Source: Carnegiea gigantea
Taxonomy: Eukaryota > Streptophyta > Magnoliopsida > Caryophyllales > Cactaceae
Assembly (NCBI GenBank): GCA_029747015.1
Contig: JAKOGI010001350.1
Coordinates: forward strand, 38,501 to 102,500
Direction of reading: 5' to 3'
Length of the DNA: 64,000 bases
Shown: positions 37,398 through 49,726 of the stretch, piece by piece
Position numbering within the stretch: the first letter of the stretch is position 1
How the letters are laid out: the number at the start of each line of letters is the position of its first letter
Made by a program: the position numbers and the translations under genes
Notes under the pieces: model-generated
What the model was told of the DNA's origin: nothing
What the model saw: the letters and a program-made list of their open reading frames with translations, nothing else
Databases searched by the model: none

Positions 37398-40300
37398 TAA
37401 TGCTAAACCCCAAATACTAAAGTTTAATCCCTAAACTGTAAACTCTTGAACCCTTACGTTAATACCCCAAAGGCCTAAACCCTAAACCCCATTTTTACTC
37501 CCTAAGCAGTAACATTGATCTCTAAACTCTAACCCTCAAAAGTTGAACCATAAACCATTTAAGTACCTTGAAATATCAATTAACTTTCACTTACTCAAGT
37601 GATATTAGAATCCCATGGTCAAAAAGCCTAAGTCTTAGAGTTTAGGGTTAGGATTTAGGGCTTGGAGCTTAAGAGTTTAACAGTTTAAGGCACAAAGAAT
37701 AGTGCAACCCTTCATATTTGAATAATTGAAAAAAGAACCCTAGACCCTAAACACTAACCTTATTACACGATAATTATCACAGATTTCGTTGTAGGTTATC
37801 TTGGGTAATTCTACATACATGGTTAGGCTAACATACATGAATCATTATATAGGTTATGAGCGATGTTAACCAAGACTAACTACTAAAACTAAACCCCAAA
37901 CATTAAAGTTTAAGACCTGAACTGTAAACTCGTAAACCCTTGGGTTGATACCCTAAACCTTGAACCCTGAACCCTACTCTTACATCCTAAGCATTAACAT
38001 TGATCTCTAAAATCTAAAACTCAAAAAGTTGAACTATAAACCATTTAAATACATTCAAATAACACCTAAAAGTCACTCAAGTGATACTGGAATGTTATGT
38101 TAAAAGCCCCAAACCCTAGAGTTTAGGGCTAGGGTTTAGGGTTTAGGTTTTAGGGTTTATATAAGAGTTTAGGCTTTTAGGATATCAGGTGTAGCGCAAA
38201 CCTTGATATTTGAAGAATTGAACAAAGGACCCTAAAACTCAAACAAATAGAATTCTAATGCTTTGGGATATTAATGTTTCCCCCTTACAAAATTTGTAAT
38301 GACTAATATAAGATTACTTTGCTTTTGACTAATCTTTTCGTCAATAGCATCAGCAAATAGAGTTCCAACAATAATATGACCATTATTTTTTTTTTTCTTT
38401 ACTTCTCTTAGGGTTTCTTAAAAAAAATAGAAACCCAAAATAAAAGAGATTGTAGCATTTAGGGTTTAGGGTTTAGGATATAAGATTTTGGGTATAAAGC
38501 CTATGGTTAACGAGTTTAAGGCTAGCGTTGATAGATAGAATCTTCATTGACATTGCTCATACTATATGTGACAATTCATGCATATTATCCAATAATGTAT
38601 ATGCAACTGTATGGGTTAGTCTAGAAGAATCTTCAGGATATATTTAACATTACATAGGGTTTATTAAAAAATAAAAAAAATGGAAAGAAAAAAGGCGGGG
38701 AGCTAAGCAAAAATAGGCAATTATGACTCAAAAGCCAGAACTTTTATTATGATATAAATGACTATGACACTAATGCTTGAGGGTATTAATGTTCCGACTT
38801 GCAAAATTTGTCATGACTAGTATACGATTAGTTCACTTTCGCCTAATTTTTTCATACAATACTACAACAAAATAGATTTCTGACTAGAATATGAAGCATA
38901 ATTTTATTTATCTTCTTCCCTCTCCTTTTAGTGTTTTAATTAATATAAAAAATTAAAATATCACTTAAAAGTCACTTACTTAAGTAGATAGTAACCTTCC
39001 TTTAAAATGTCTTTTTGTTTAACATTGATAAATATGTTTCCTCACTTAAACCTTGCATCTTCAATGGTAAAAATCTCAACTTTTGATTTGTGTTTTTCAA
39101 GAAACCCCCAAACGCTATGCCTGAATTAGATGCTAAGACCCAAACCTCAACATTGATGTTTGAACCTTAGGATTGAACCCTTAGCAATACTTGAATTTAT
39201 TTGAATGGTTGAACCCACAGCCTCTGCATGCTAAACGCTAAGCCCTAATCCCTAAACTTAAACCTTAAATCCTAATCCCTAAATGTTAGACTCTTAAGCT
39301 CTAAATCCTAAATGTTGAATTTCAAATGTTAATTTTTAGGACCTAAAGTATAGAAAGTTGAATCCAAACCCTACCTTAGAGCAACCCTAAACCCTAAAGT
39401 TTAGGGTTTAAGAGCTTAAAGTTTAGTGTTTTGCTTGTATCATAAGAAGTTATGACCTTTAAGGCCAAATATTTCTTATTTTTGCTGATTTTCCTTCTTT
39501 TTCTCTCAGAAGTTATGTGCCTTTTTAACAAATGCTCTATAAGCCAATGCATATCTTGAATACCTTCCCATATTATCCAAGGTTGTTAAATAAACATATT
39601 CTGCTTAACATGTTTGAATTGTTATGTATGTTACGAGCAGTGTTATCCATGACTCTAACTACTAACTCTATACCCTGAACATTAAACTTGAACCGACAAC
39701 CTAACCTCCAGAACACTAGGGTAAAATTAGCCTTAAACCATTGACTATTACACTCTTAAACCCTAAACATTAAATGCTAATTGATAAAATCTAAACCTCA
39801 AAACATTAAACCCTTAACAATTTAATTGTATTGAAATATCACTTTAAATTTACTTACTGAAGCACAGAGTCACTTTTCTCTAAAATGCCTTCTTTCTCAA
39901 CATTGATAGACATGTTTCCTCTCTTAAATCCTAATTCTTAAATGGTAAAACTCTTCTTTAGGTTTCTTTTTCTAAAAAAACACCCATACCCTACACCTTA
40001 GATGCTAAACTTTGAACCCTAAATGTTGATGCTTGAATCCTAGGATTGAACCATAGCAATACTTCAACTTATTTGACTGGTTGAACACCCAAAATCTCCA
40101 TGCTAAACCCTAAACCCTAAACCCAAAATTTCGTCCTTAAATCCTAAACCCTACATACTATATGCTTAAACTCTCTATCCCAAACCTTAAACTTCAAATG
40201 TTAATTCGTAAAACATAAACCCTAAACCCTGGAGTTTAGGGTTTAAGAGTTTAAGGTTTAGTGTTTTGCTTGTATCATAAGCAGTTGTGAAATCTGAGGT

Positions 40301-40625
40301 GTAATATTACTAATTTTTGCTAATTTCTCTTACTTTTCTCTCATATTACGTATTCTTTGTTAACAAAGCCTCCACAACGCCATATATATCCCCAAATATA
40401 TTTCCACATTATCCCAGGATGTTATATATACATACTCAGGTTAACATATTTGAATTGTGATGTATGTTACGAGAAACGCCAACCAAGACTTTAAGTACTA
40501 ACCCTAAACGCGATGCATTAAAGCCAAACCCTACACCCTAAGCTCTTAAACTGTAATGTTAATACCCTAAATCCTAAACCTTAAGCGTTACTCTCTAAAG
40601 TTTTAAGCTCTAAATCCCAAACCCT
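37398..40625 (+). repeat. Telomere-like satellite, right block
   Basis: This is a continuation of the satellite seen at 17.95-19.13 kb: the same body landmark, GAATCATTATATAGG, occurs at about 37,848. Interspersed CCCTAAA and TTTAGGG words occur throughout. From about 38.95 kb the array shows a larger period of 0.83-0.88 kb (landmarks AGCAATACTT at 39,183 and 40,054; TTTAGTGTTTTGCTTGTATC at about 39,421 and 40,256). Unit length and sequence are quite variable, so this is an old, diverged array and not a true telomere. Open frames are absent or trivial. Confidence 0.75.
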
Positions 40626-43600
40626 TGTAACGCCCCACCCAAATGGGGGTAGGCGCGTAACTGCCATGGATGTCCCACTAGAAACACCTACAAAGCAATC
40701 TAAACTTCTAAACCATAATTAGTCTGCTAATAGGCAATAGCAGTGGAAGCTCTAATCGAAATCTATGTAAAGTTTGGAAGGGTAATTCTAAAACATGCAT
40801 TTACTTATATACTTAAATCATATCCATAATGTTCTTACACATATGTAACATCCATACCTACATTTATTAAATATAACTCGCAACATAAACAAATAACGGG
40901 GTCTACATTTCCAACTAGGTTCTTCAAAAGTGCTTCACAGCAGGCTAGCTTTCTTAAAGCTCTTACAATCCCTTTTTACTTCCAAAACTTGAAAAATGGT
41001 GAGGTCATGAGCTTCCCGAGCCCAGTGAATAACCTTTACCTTTCCCATTGTTAAACTTTGCACATTAAACAGCTAACATATAATCACACGGCATGCATAT
41101 CTTATGACATATAGACTGACATATCATGTATCATATTGAGGCGATAAGAGAACATGCTTATGCTTTAGAAATCGAAATGAAAGCATATCTTTTATATTCA
41201 AGATGCTCCCGAACTTCACGAAAAACACACATGCATATATGTCATGGCAGGGCAATTAAAGTAACTTAGTCGTACTTGTCCCTAAACAAACTTTGCTGAT
41301 AGTCTATTCACTAAACTAACCATGGGTGTCCCATACCAATCATGTCCTTTGGACTCCTAATCCTCATTAAAGTCCAGAGGAAAGTAAAGCCAGCTAAATT
41401 AAGCTAATGGCCTGCCCATAACCATACTTGATACACACATAAAGCATATCCCATTGAAAAGTCCACATGCATCCTTTAAACACATAATACATTTCTTTAA
41501 GCATACTTATGAATCACACATATGCTTCAAAATCAAGCATAATTTTATAAATATCCTGAATAATCATGCAAATCCAAAACCAAATCCGAAAGCTAAATCC
41601 AAGCTGAAACTAATTTCATAACATATCCAAAGTCTAAATCTAAGCCAAAACTAATTTCATAACATATCACGTGTTCTTAACTGAATGCAAACCTTTTTGG
41701 TTTAGGGGAAATGAACTCATCACTCTCACAAAAAACCATCACAACATAAGGGTGATAAACACATCCTGGTGGCCTAGCTACGACACATTCATATAGTATC
41801 AACTAATGGTGGACCAGCTGCAACTCATTCATATGGTACTGACCAGGCGCCAACGCTCTAAAGGACACGAACAACCCACAACACAACCATGGAATCACAT
41901 TCATATCATAGTGTGCTTACACTGAAACGTTTCTCAATAGGGATCCACGTGGCTCACATAACACATATGGCCGACATTCACATCCCAGAGGATTGATTAG
42001 AACCTCTCCCACTAGGCGACCTGAACATAACGACAGTCGCTACTATAGCCATAGCTCTAGAACGCCATCTAATAGCCTGAGTCAAGACATGAACCTTTTT
42101 TCCCAAAAACATAACTTAATGAAAGCGTATAGCCCATATAATCATATTTTTATTACTCAAAAAAGCTCGATTTCACAATTTTTAACAAAACATAGTCAAA
42201 GAAAGATATAATTCCACCCAAAATAATTTTTACAAGTTTCCCATAAACCATAAAAATGCATTGCTATTTTAATGCCTAAAATCATCACAAACATGATTAA
42301 TATACAATTTATGTATACGAACAACCCGTAATTGCATTAAATATAACAATTTGACTAAAAAATTCGTAACTCAGAGATTGCTCATCCAATCTTCACAAAA
42401 TTTTGCTGAAAATTGATAAATAATATATAGATTCTAACATCAAAATTGCAAGATTTTTCTCTAGGCCAGTAATTCTTAGAAATTGAAATAGTAAGCCAAA
42501 ATCAGCAAAATTTTGAGAATTAAGTACAAAAATTCATAACTTATAGCATACACAACCAAAATTCACAAAGCTTTACAAGAAATCACCTAATATCATGAAA
42601 AATCCACTGTAATATGTTTATAATGTTTCTTAGAGCAAATCTATCAGAAGAATTAAATTAGTAACCGAAACTTTGCATCAAAATAGGGTAGTTTCAATCA
42701 AAAATTCGTAACGCCTAAAAGACACATCCAAAATTTATAAAGATTTACGGAAAATTTCCAAACATCATAGATATTCTACAGTGAAAGTTTCATAATGTTT
42801 CTCCAACCCAATAGCTCACAGTAATTCAAACATCAACCAAACTTTCACGCCACATAACATGGCAGTTCTGATAAAAAATTCATAACTCACAATTCACATA
42901 TTAAAACTTCACAAAAAGTTATAGGAAAATGCCCAAAATCATTGGTCACTTAGAGTAAAAATTTCAGAAATTTTCGCCCATCTGATAATTCACAAATATT
43001 CAAGTAGTGGCAGATTGTGTACAAAATTTGAAAATTCAACCTCTATTTTTCTATCAGGTTGTTCTTCAAACACCAATGATTAATCCAAAAATCCATAGTC
43101 TAGCACATATATAAACAAAATGACGACATAAATGTCAACCCTCAACATCCACATAGCCCTAAAGTCACAAATAACCAAGAAGATTTAAGTGGTGGGTTTC
43201 TACCAATTGCAATTAGTTTTCCAATCCACAAAACCCTAAAATTATCAAAATCAAGACTTCAATCTTCAATTTAATCCTCAATTCAAGCATAAATCATTTA
43301 AATACTCTTCTCCTAATCAATTTTAGGTTGAAGAAAATAAGAATTTCTCACCTTGATTTGCTATCCAAAACCGAAACCTCAATCTTCCTTCTTCTTCTTC
43401 CTCCTTCCTCCTCCTCTTCTTCTGCTCCTCCTCTTTTTCTTCTTCTTCTCCTCTCCTCTGCCTCTATTTCCCTCAATGTACATGAGTTTGGTGTAAATTG
43501 AGATAGGCCCCTTCACGTGAATTAAAAAAATATCTTCCCTTTCTTTTCTTTTCCATTTTTTGATAACACATTTTTCCTTTTTTTTTGACTCCTCTTTTCT

Positions 43601-43778
43601 CTTGTGACCAATTCAATTCCTTTTTTTTTATCAATCCAATTATCCCCCAAATATTATCCAAAAAAATCAACAAACACACATATACGTCTAAAGCGAAAAG
43701 CATAAAATACACACATAAATCACACATTCACATATTAATCGAAATTAGTATCTAATAAAAAAAATTCGGGGTGTCGCA
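40626..43778 (-). repeat. Array LTR I (3,153 bp)
   Basis: Minus-strand ends are TGCGACACCCC and GGGGCGTTACA. It lacks about 40 bp present in the other LTRs (junction at 41,280/41,281). It contains four sub-repeats of about 172 bp starting at 42,361, 42,531, 42,703 and 42,877. A polypurine leader-like stretch lies at 43,384-43,465 (pyrimidine on the plus strand), and a palindromic CACGTG G-box at 43,514-43,519. The conserved 72-codon frame at 41,993 is a shadow of LTR conservation. Confidence 0.88.
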
Positions 43779-43827
43779 TGCTTTCCCCCTTAAAATAAGT
43801 TTTGTCCTCAAAACTTACCTTTCCTTG

Positions 43828-44808
43828 TCACCTGATGTGAGTTAGCTTAATTTTCTCAGGCGGCTTCATGACATAGATCCTCCCTGCAGAACCTTTTCCC
43901 CTATCGTAGTCTGTCTTCTTGTTTGATTTCCAGGATACGCCATTTTCATCTGAGAATGGTCTCTTGATATTTCCTTGTAACCTCTTATTTAACTTGGGAC
44001 AATTGATAGCAATATGCCCTGGTTTTCCACAATTCAAGCATTTCCCCGTTGCTCGATAGCATTTAACTCCAGCATGCCTTTTCTTATAATAATCACAATA
44101 TTTCATATTAGCCATTATATTAGACATTTACTCTCCTTGAGTAATGTCCTTTTGTTTCTTAGAGACTATGCTTCCTTCACTTGATTTTTATCTGGTAGTT
44201 GCAGTCTTAGCTTTAGTTTCATTCAAAACCTTTTCAACTCGCATTGCTCTTTGGTATATGTCTTGATACTTAGTGAAGACTTGAGATGATAAACCTTTAC
44301 GAATTTCAATATCTACACCATCTTCGAATCGATCAACTTTCCTCTGCTCTGTATCCACCAGATGTCTCCCAAATCGACTGAGTGCTGTAAACTTAGCACC
44401 ATATTCCATCACGGTCATCTTACCTTGCTCCAAATTAGAGAACTCTAACTCCTCAGCCCTCTTCATATCTCTAGGATAATACTGTTCATTCATCTTTTCT
44501 TTAAGCTTTTCCCAAGTTAGTGGGTTCACTTTGTCCTCTTCATCACTTGGCTTAGCGGAATCCCACCAATGATCTGCTTGTCCAATGAATAATTACACAG
44601 CTAAACCTACCTTATACACATCATGGCACATCATTGTCTTAAATATCTTATCAAGTTCCCTCATCCACTCATCTAACTCAGAGGGGTTCGTAATTTCTCT
44701 GAACTTCAGAGGTTGTAACTTAAGGAACTTGTTAAGCAGATTAATCCCTACCATAGGGTCAGGTTTACCACCTCCATCACCAGATCCACCTCCTTCTGTA
44801 GCGGCCAT
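43828..44808 (-). pseudogene. gag, array interior 1 (in-frame stops only)
   Basis: A 326-codon gag frame begins at ATG 44,808 and keeps one frame to 43,828, with three in-frame stops (about 44,593, 44,188 and 44,128) and no frameshift. In order it shows an N-terminal MAATEGGGSG, the retrotransposon gag domain (ELDEWMRELDKIFKTMM, later PLTWEKLKEKMNEQYYPRDM and MEYGAKFTALSRF), and a CCHC knuckle, CLNCGKPGHIAINC. A first knuckle-like CDYYKKRHAGVKC has lost its second Cys. The frame ends only about 50 bp before the LTR; no protease or polymerase exists. The polypurine tract TTTTAAGGGGGAAAGCA (43,779-43,795) and a GAGGACAAAACTTA motif follow. It is the best preserved gag of the array. It would form capsid-like particles if intact; that is family knowledge. 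Confidence 0.85.
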
Positions 44809-44991
44809 CTAAACGAGTCTACTAGAGGTAAGTTAGTATACTGAGTATTTGCTTAAGCATGGTTCAGAACTGTGTTTGGCACAAATAATTCAGTTAAGCA
44901 CATACACTATCACATAAGCACATAGTTTTTACATTAACAATCACTAAATCAAACACACAAGCACATAATTCTTATAGGTCGCAGGTCACTT

Positions 44992-45003
44992 GCACTGATG
45001 CCA
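44992..45003 (-). other. Primer-binding site, interior 1
   Basis: Minus strand TGGCATCAGTGC, two changes from the initiator-Met site TGGTATCAGAGC, four bases from LTR II. Confidence 0.75.
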
Positions 45004-45007
45004 CTTC

Positions 45008-48000
45008 TGCAACGCCCCGCCTGAATGGGGGCAGGTGCATCACCACTGTGGATGTCCCACCAGAAACACCCATAAGGCAATCTAAACTTCTTGACCATAA
45101 TTAACTTGCTAATAGGCAATAGCGGCGGAAGCTCTTATCGAAATCTCACTAAAGTTTGGAAGGGTAATTCTAAAACATGCATTTACTTATATACCTAAAC
45201 CATATCTATAATATTCTTACACATATGTAATCCCAAAAGTACATCCATACATACATTTACTAAACGTAACTCATAACATAAACACATAACCGGGTCTACA
45301 TTTCCAACTGGGTTCTTCAAAAGTGTTTCATAGCTGGTTAGCTTTCTTAATGCTCTTACGATACCTTTTTGCTTCCAAAGCTTAGAAAAATAGTGAGGTC
45401 ATGTACTTCCTACGCCCAGTAAATAACTCTTACCTTTCCCATTATTAAACTTTGCACATTAGCTGATTTACACATAATCACACAGTACGCATATCTTATG
45501 ACATATAGACTGACAATTCATATAGCATATCGAGGCGATAAGAGAACATGCTTATGCCTTAGAAATTGAAATGAAAGCATATCTTTCATATCAAACATGC
45601 TCCCGAACTACACGAAACACACACACGCATATATGCCATGTGGTGGGCAATAAAAGTAACTTAGTCCTACTTGTCACATACCGGATATGATTTAAGGGCC
45701 CTTGTTTCGCTTAAGTCCCTAAACAAACTTTGTTGTTAGTTTATTCACTAAACTAACCATGATTGTCCTATACCAACCATGTCCTTTGCGCTCCTAATCC
45801 TTATTGAAGTCCAAAGGAAAATGAAGCCTGCTAAATCAAGCTAACGGTCCGCCCATAACCGTACTTGATGCATACATAAAGCATATCCCATTCAAGAGTC
45901 CACATACATGCTTCAGACACATAACGCATTTCTTTAAGCATACTTATGAATCACACATATGCTTTAAAATCAATCACAATTTCATACATATCTTGAATAA
46001 TCCTTCAAATCCAAAACCAAATCCAAAATCCAAATCCAAGCTGAAACTAATTTCATGACATATCCAAAATCCAAATCCAAGGCAAAACCAGTTTCGCAAC
46101 ATATCACATGTTCTTAACTGAATGCAAACATTTTTGGTTTAGAGGAAATTAACTCATGACTCTCACAAAGAGCCCTCCCAACATAAGGATGATAAACACA
46201 TCCTGGTGGCCTAGCTATGGCTCATTCATATGGTACCAACCAATGGTGGACAAGCACAACTCATTCATATGGTACTGACCAGGCACCGACGCTCTGAAGG
46301 ACACGAACTGCCCACAACACAACCATGGAATCACGTTCATGACATAGTGTGTTTATGCTGAAACCTTTCTCACTGGCAATCCACATGGCTGACATAACAC
46401 ACAAGGCCGACATTCATATCTCAGGGGATTGGTTTGAACCTCTCCCACCAATCGGCTTGAACATAACGTCAGTGACTACTATGCCCATAGCTCTAGAACA
46501 TCATATAATAGCCTCAGTCAAGACATTAACCTTTTTCCCCAAAAACATGAGTTAATGAAATCATAAAACCTATATAATCACATTTTTATTACTCAAAGAA
46601 GCTCGATTTCGCAATATTGAACAAAACATAGTCAAAAAAAGACATAATTCCACCCACAATAATTTTCACAAGTTTCCATAAACCATAAAAATGCATTATT
46701 GTTTTAACGCCTAAGATTAACACGAACATGATCAATATACAATTTACGCATGCGAACAACCCGTAATTACACTAAATATAATAATTTGACTCAAAAATTT
46801 GTAACTCAGAGAATGCTCATCCAATCTTCCCAAAATTGTGCGAAAAATTGATAAATAATACATAGATTCTAACATAAAAATTTCTAGATTTTTCTCCGAG
46901 CCAGTAATTCCTAGAAATTGAAATAGTAAGTCAAAATTATCAAAAACATGAGAATTACACTCAAAAATTCATAACTTGTAGCGTACACAACCAAAATTTA
47001 GCAAACGTTACAAGAAATCACCCTATATCATGAAAAATCTATTGTAGTAGTTTTATAATTTTTCTCCAAGCAAGTCCTTCAAAAGAATTAAAACAATGAC
47101 CGAAACTATGCACCAAAACAGGGCAGTTTCAATCAGAAATTCGTAACTCCTAAAATACACATTCAAAATTTACAAAAACATATAGAAAATTTTCAAACAT
47201 CATAGATATTCTACAGTGCAATTTTCATAATTTTTCTCCTACACAATAGCTCACAGTAATTCAAAAATCAGCCAAATTTTCACACCACATAACAGGGTAG
47301 TTCCAATCCAAAATTCATAACTCACAAACCACATATCAAACATTCACAAAAATTTACAAGAAAGTGCCCAAGATTATAGGCCACTGACAATAACGATTTC
47401 AGAAATTTTTGCCCATTCAATAATTCACAAAAATTCAAATAGTGGCAGGTGTGCAAAATCTGAAAATTCAACCTCTATTTTTCTGCCATCTTCTTTTCCA
47501 ACACCAATAATCCATCCAAAAATCCATATTCCAGCATATATATGAACAAAATCACAACATAAATGTCAACCCTCAACATTCACATAACCTTAAAATCACA
47601 AATAACCAAGAAGATTTTAGTGGTGGGTTTCTACCAATTGCAATTAGTTTTCCAATCTACCAAACCCTAAAATTACCACAATCAAGACTTCAATCTTCAA
47701 TTTAATCCTCAATTCAAGCATAAATTATTCAAATAATCTTCCCCTAATTAATTTTAGGTTGAAGAAAACAAAAATTACTCATTTTGATTTGTTATCTAAA
47801 ATCGAAACCTCAATCTTCTTCTTCTTCTTCTTCCTCCTTCTTCCTCTTCCTCTTCTTCTTCTCCTCCTCCTCTTTTTCTTCTTCTTCTCTTCTCTTCTGC
47901 CTCTCTTTCCCTTAGTTTGCGTGAGTTTGGTACAAACTGAGATAGCCCCCCTTCACGTGAATTAAAAAATATCTTCCCCTTCCTTTCTAATCCTTTTTTT

Positions 48001-48174
48001 TGTCCCCCCTCTTTCCTTTTTAAAAAAATATCTAATTATCCACCAAATATTATACCAATAAATCCGCACACACGCATATACATCTAAAGCTAAAAGTATA
48101 AACTATACACATAAATCACACATTCACATATTAATCGAAGTTAGTAACTAATAAAAAAAATTTGGGGTGTTACA
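45008..48174 (-). repeat. Array LTR II (3,167 bp)
   Basis: It serves as 5' LTR of interior 1 and 3' LTR of interior 2. The same internal layout as LTR I is present: sub-repeats at about 46,796, 46,966, 47,138 and 47,312, a GAA/GGA-rich tract at 47,815-47,905 and a CACGTG G-box at 47,954-47,959. Confidence 0.88.
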
Positions 48175-48242
48175 TCCTTTCTTCGTTAAAATAAGTTTCG
48201 TCCTTGAAACTTACCTTTCCTTGTCACCTGATGTGAGTCAGC

Positions 48243-49205
48243 TTAACTTTCCTTAGGCGGCTTCATGATGTGGATTCTCCTCACGGAACCTTTGCCCCTA
48301 TCGTAGTTTGTCTTCCTGTTCGGTGTTTGGGATATGCCTTTTTTCTTCTGAGAATGGTCTCTTGATATTTCCTTGTAACCTCTTATTTGGCTTTGAACAA
48401 TTAATAGCAATATGCCCTGGTTTTCGACAATTAACGCATTTCCGCGTTGCTCGATAGCATTCAGCTCCAGCATGCCTTTTCTTATAATAATCACAATATT
48501 TCATATTAGCAATTATATTGGACATTTGCTCTCCTTGAGTAATGTTCTTTTGTTTCTCAGATGCTGAGCCTCCTTCACTTGATTTCTTTGTAGTAGTTAC
48601 ACTCTTAGCTTTACTATTATTCAAAACCTTTTCAACTCGCATTTCCCTTTGGTATGTGTCATGATACTTAGTGAAGACTTGAGATGATAAACCTTTATGA
48701 ATTGCAATATCTAAACCATCTTCGAATCGATCAACTTTCCTTTGCTCTGTATCCACAGATGTCTCCTAAATCAACTGAGTTATGTAAATTTAGCACCATA
48801 TTCCATCACGGTCATCTTACCCTGCTCTAAGTTAGAGAACTCTAACTCCTTAGCCCTCTCTACATCTCCAGGATAATACTATTCATTCATCTTCTCTTTA
48901 AGCTTTTCCCAAGTTAGTGGGTTTGCTTTGTCCTCTTCATTACTCGGCTTAGCGGAATCCAACCAATGATCCACTTCTCCAGTGAATAAATGTGTAGCCA
49001 AATCTACTTGATATTCCTCAGGGAACATCATCGTCTTAAATATCTTATCAAGTTCCCTCATTCGCTCTCCTAACTTGGAGGGAGTCACAGTTCCTCTAAA
49101 CTTCGGAGGCTGTATCTTAAGGAACTTGTTAAGTAAATTAATTCATACCATAAGGTCAGCTTTACTATCTCCAACACTAGATTCACCTCCTCCTGTAGCG
49201 ACCAC
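48243..49205 (-). pseudogene. gag, array interior 2
   Basis: The expected start codon is GTG instead of ATG (at 49,205). The first part (49,088-48,879) has RMRELDKIFKTMMFPEEYQ and WEKLKEKMNE, then stops. A one-base deletion near 48,757 (CCACAGATG where interior 1 has CCACCAGATG) shifts the frame. The second part (48,756-48,298) holds the C-terminal gag region and the knuckle CVNCRKPGHIAINC. A further frameshift near 48,345 moves the tail (DRGKGSVRRIHIMKPP) to another frame ending at 48,243. Its neighbours and lack of pol are the same as in interior 1. Confidence 0.82.
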
Positions 49206-49388
49206 CTAAACGAGTCAACTATAGGTAAGTTAGTATGTTGAGTGTTCGCTTAGGCATGGTCCACAACTAAGTTTTGCATAAATAATTCAGTTAAGCACAT
49301 ATATAATCACATAAGCACATGGTTTTCACATTAATGAGCACTAAATCAAACACACGCACACATAATTCTTATAGGTCACAGGTTGCTT

Positions 49389-49400
49389 GCTCTGATACCA
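49389..49400 (-). other. Primer-binding site, interior 2
   Basis: Minus strand TGGTATCAGAGC, a perfect 12-base initiator tRNA-Met type site four bases inside LTR III. It is the best conserved of the four. Confidence 0.9.
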
Positions 49401-49726
49401 CTTCTGTAACACCCCACCCAAATGGGGGCAGGTGTGTCATCACCATGGATGACTCACTAGAAACACCCATAAGGCAATCTAAACTTTTTAACCATAATTA
49501 ACCTACTAATAGGCAATAGCAGTAGAAGCTCTTTTTGAAATCTCACTAAAGTTTGGAAGGGTAATTCTAAAACATGCATTTACTTATATACTTAAACCAT
49601 ATCCATAATGTTCTTACACATATATAATCCCGAAAATACATCCATACTTACATTTACTAAACGTAACTCATAACATAAACACATAATGGGGTCTACATTT
49701 CATACTAGGTTCTTCGAAAGTGTTTC

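Noticed and set aside
37398..40625. A true internal telomere
   Set aside because: CCCTAAA words are degenerate, occur in both orientations and are separated by a conserved non-telomeric body. It is a satellite, not a head-to-tail telomere tract.
41993..42211. Similar frames of 68-84 codons at 41,993, 46,349, 54,715, 58,975 and 63,329, resembling a conserved protein family
   Set aside because: All lie at the same place in the array LTRs and on the strand opposite to the element. Their similarity follows from LTR homology; there is no codon-level conservation signal and no known domain.
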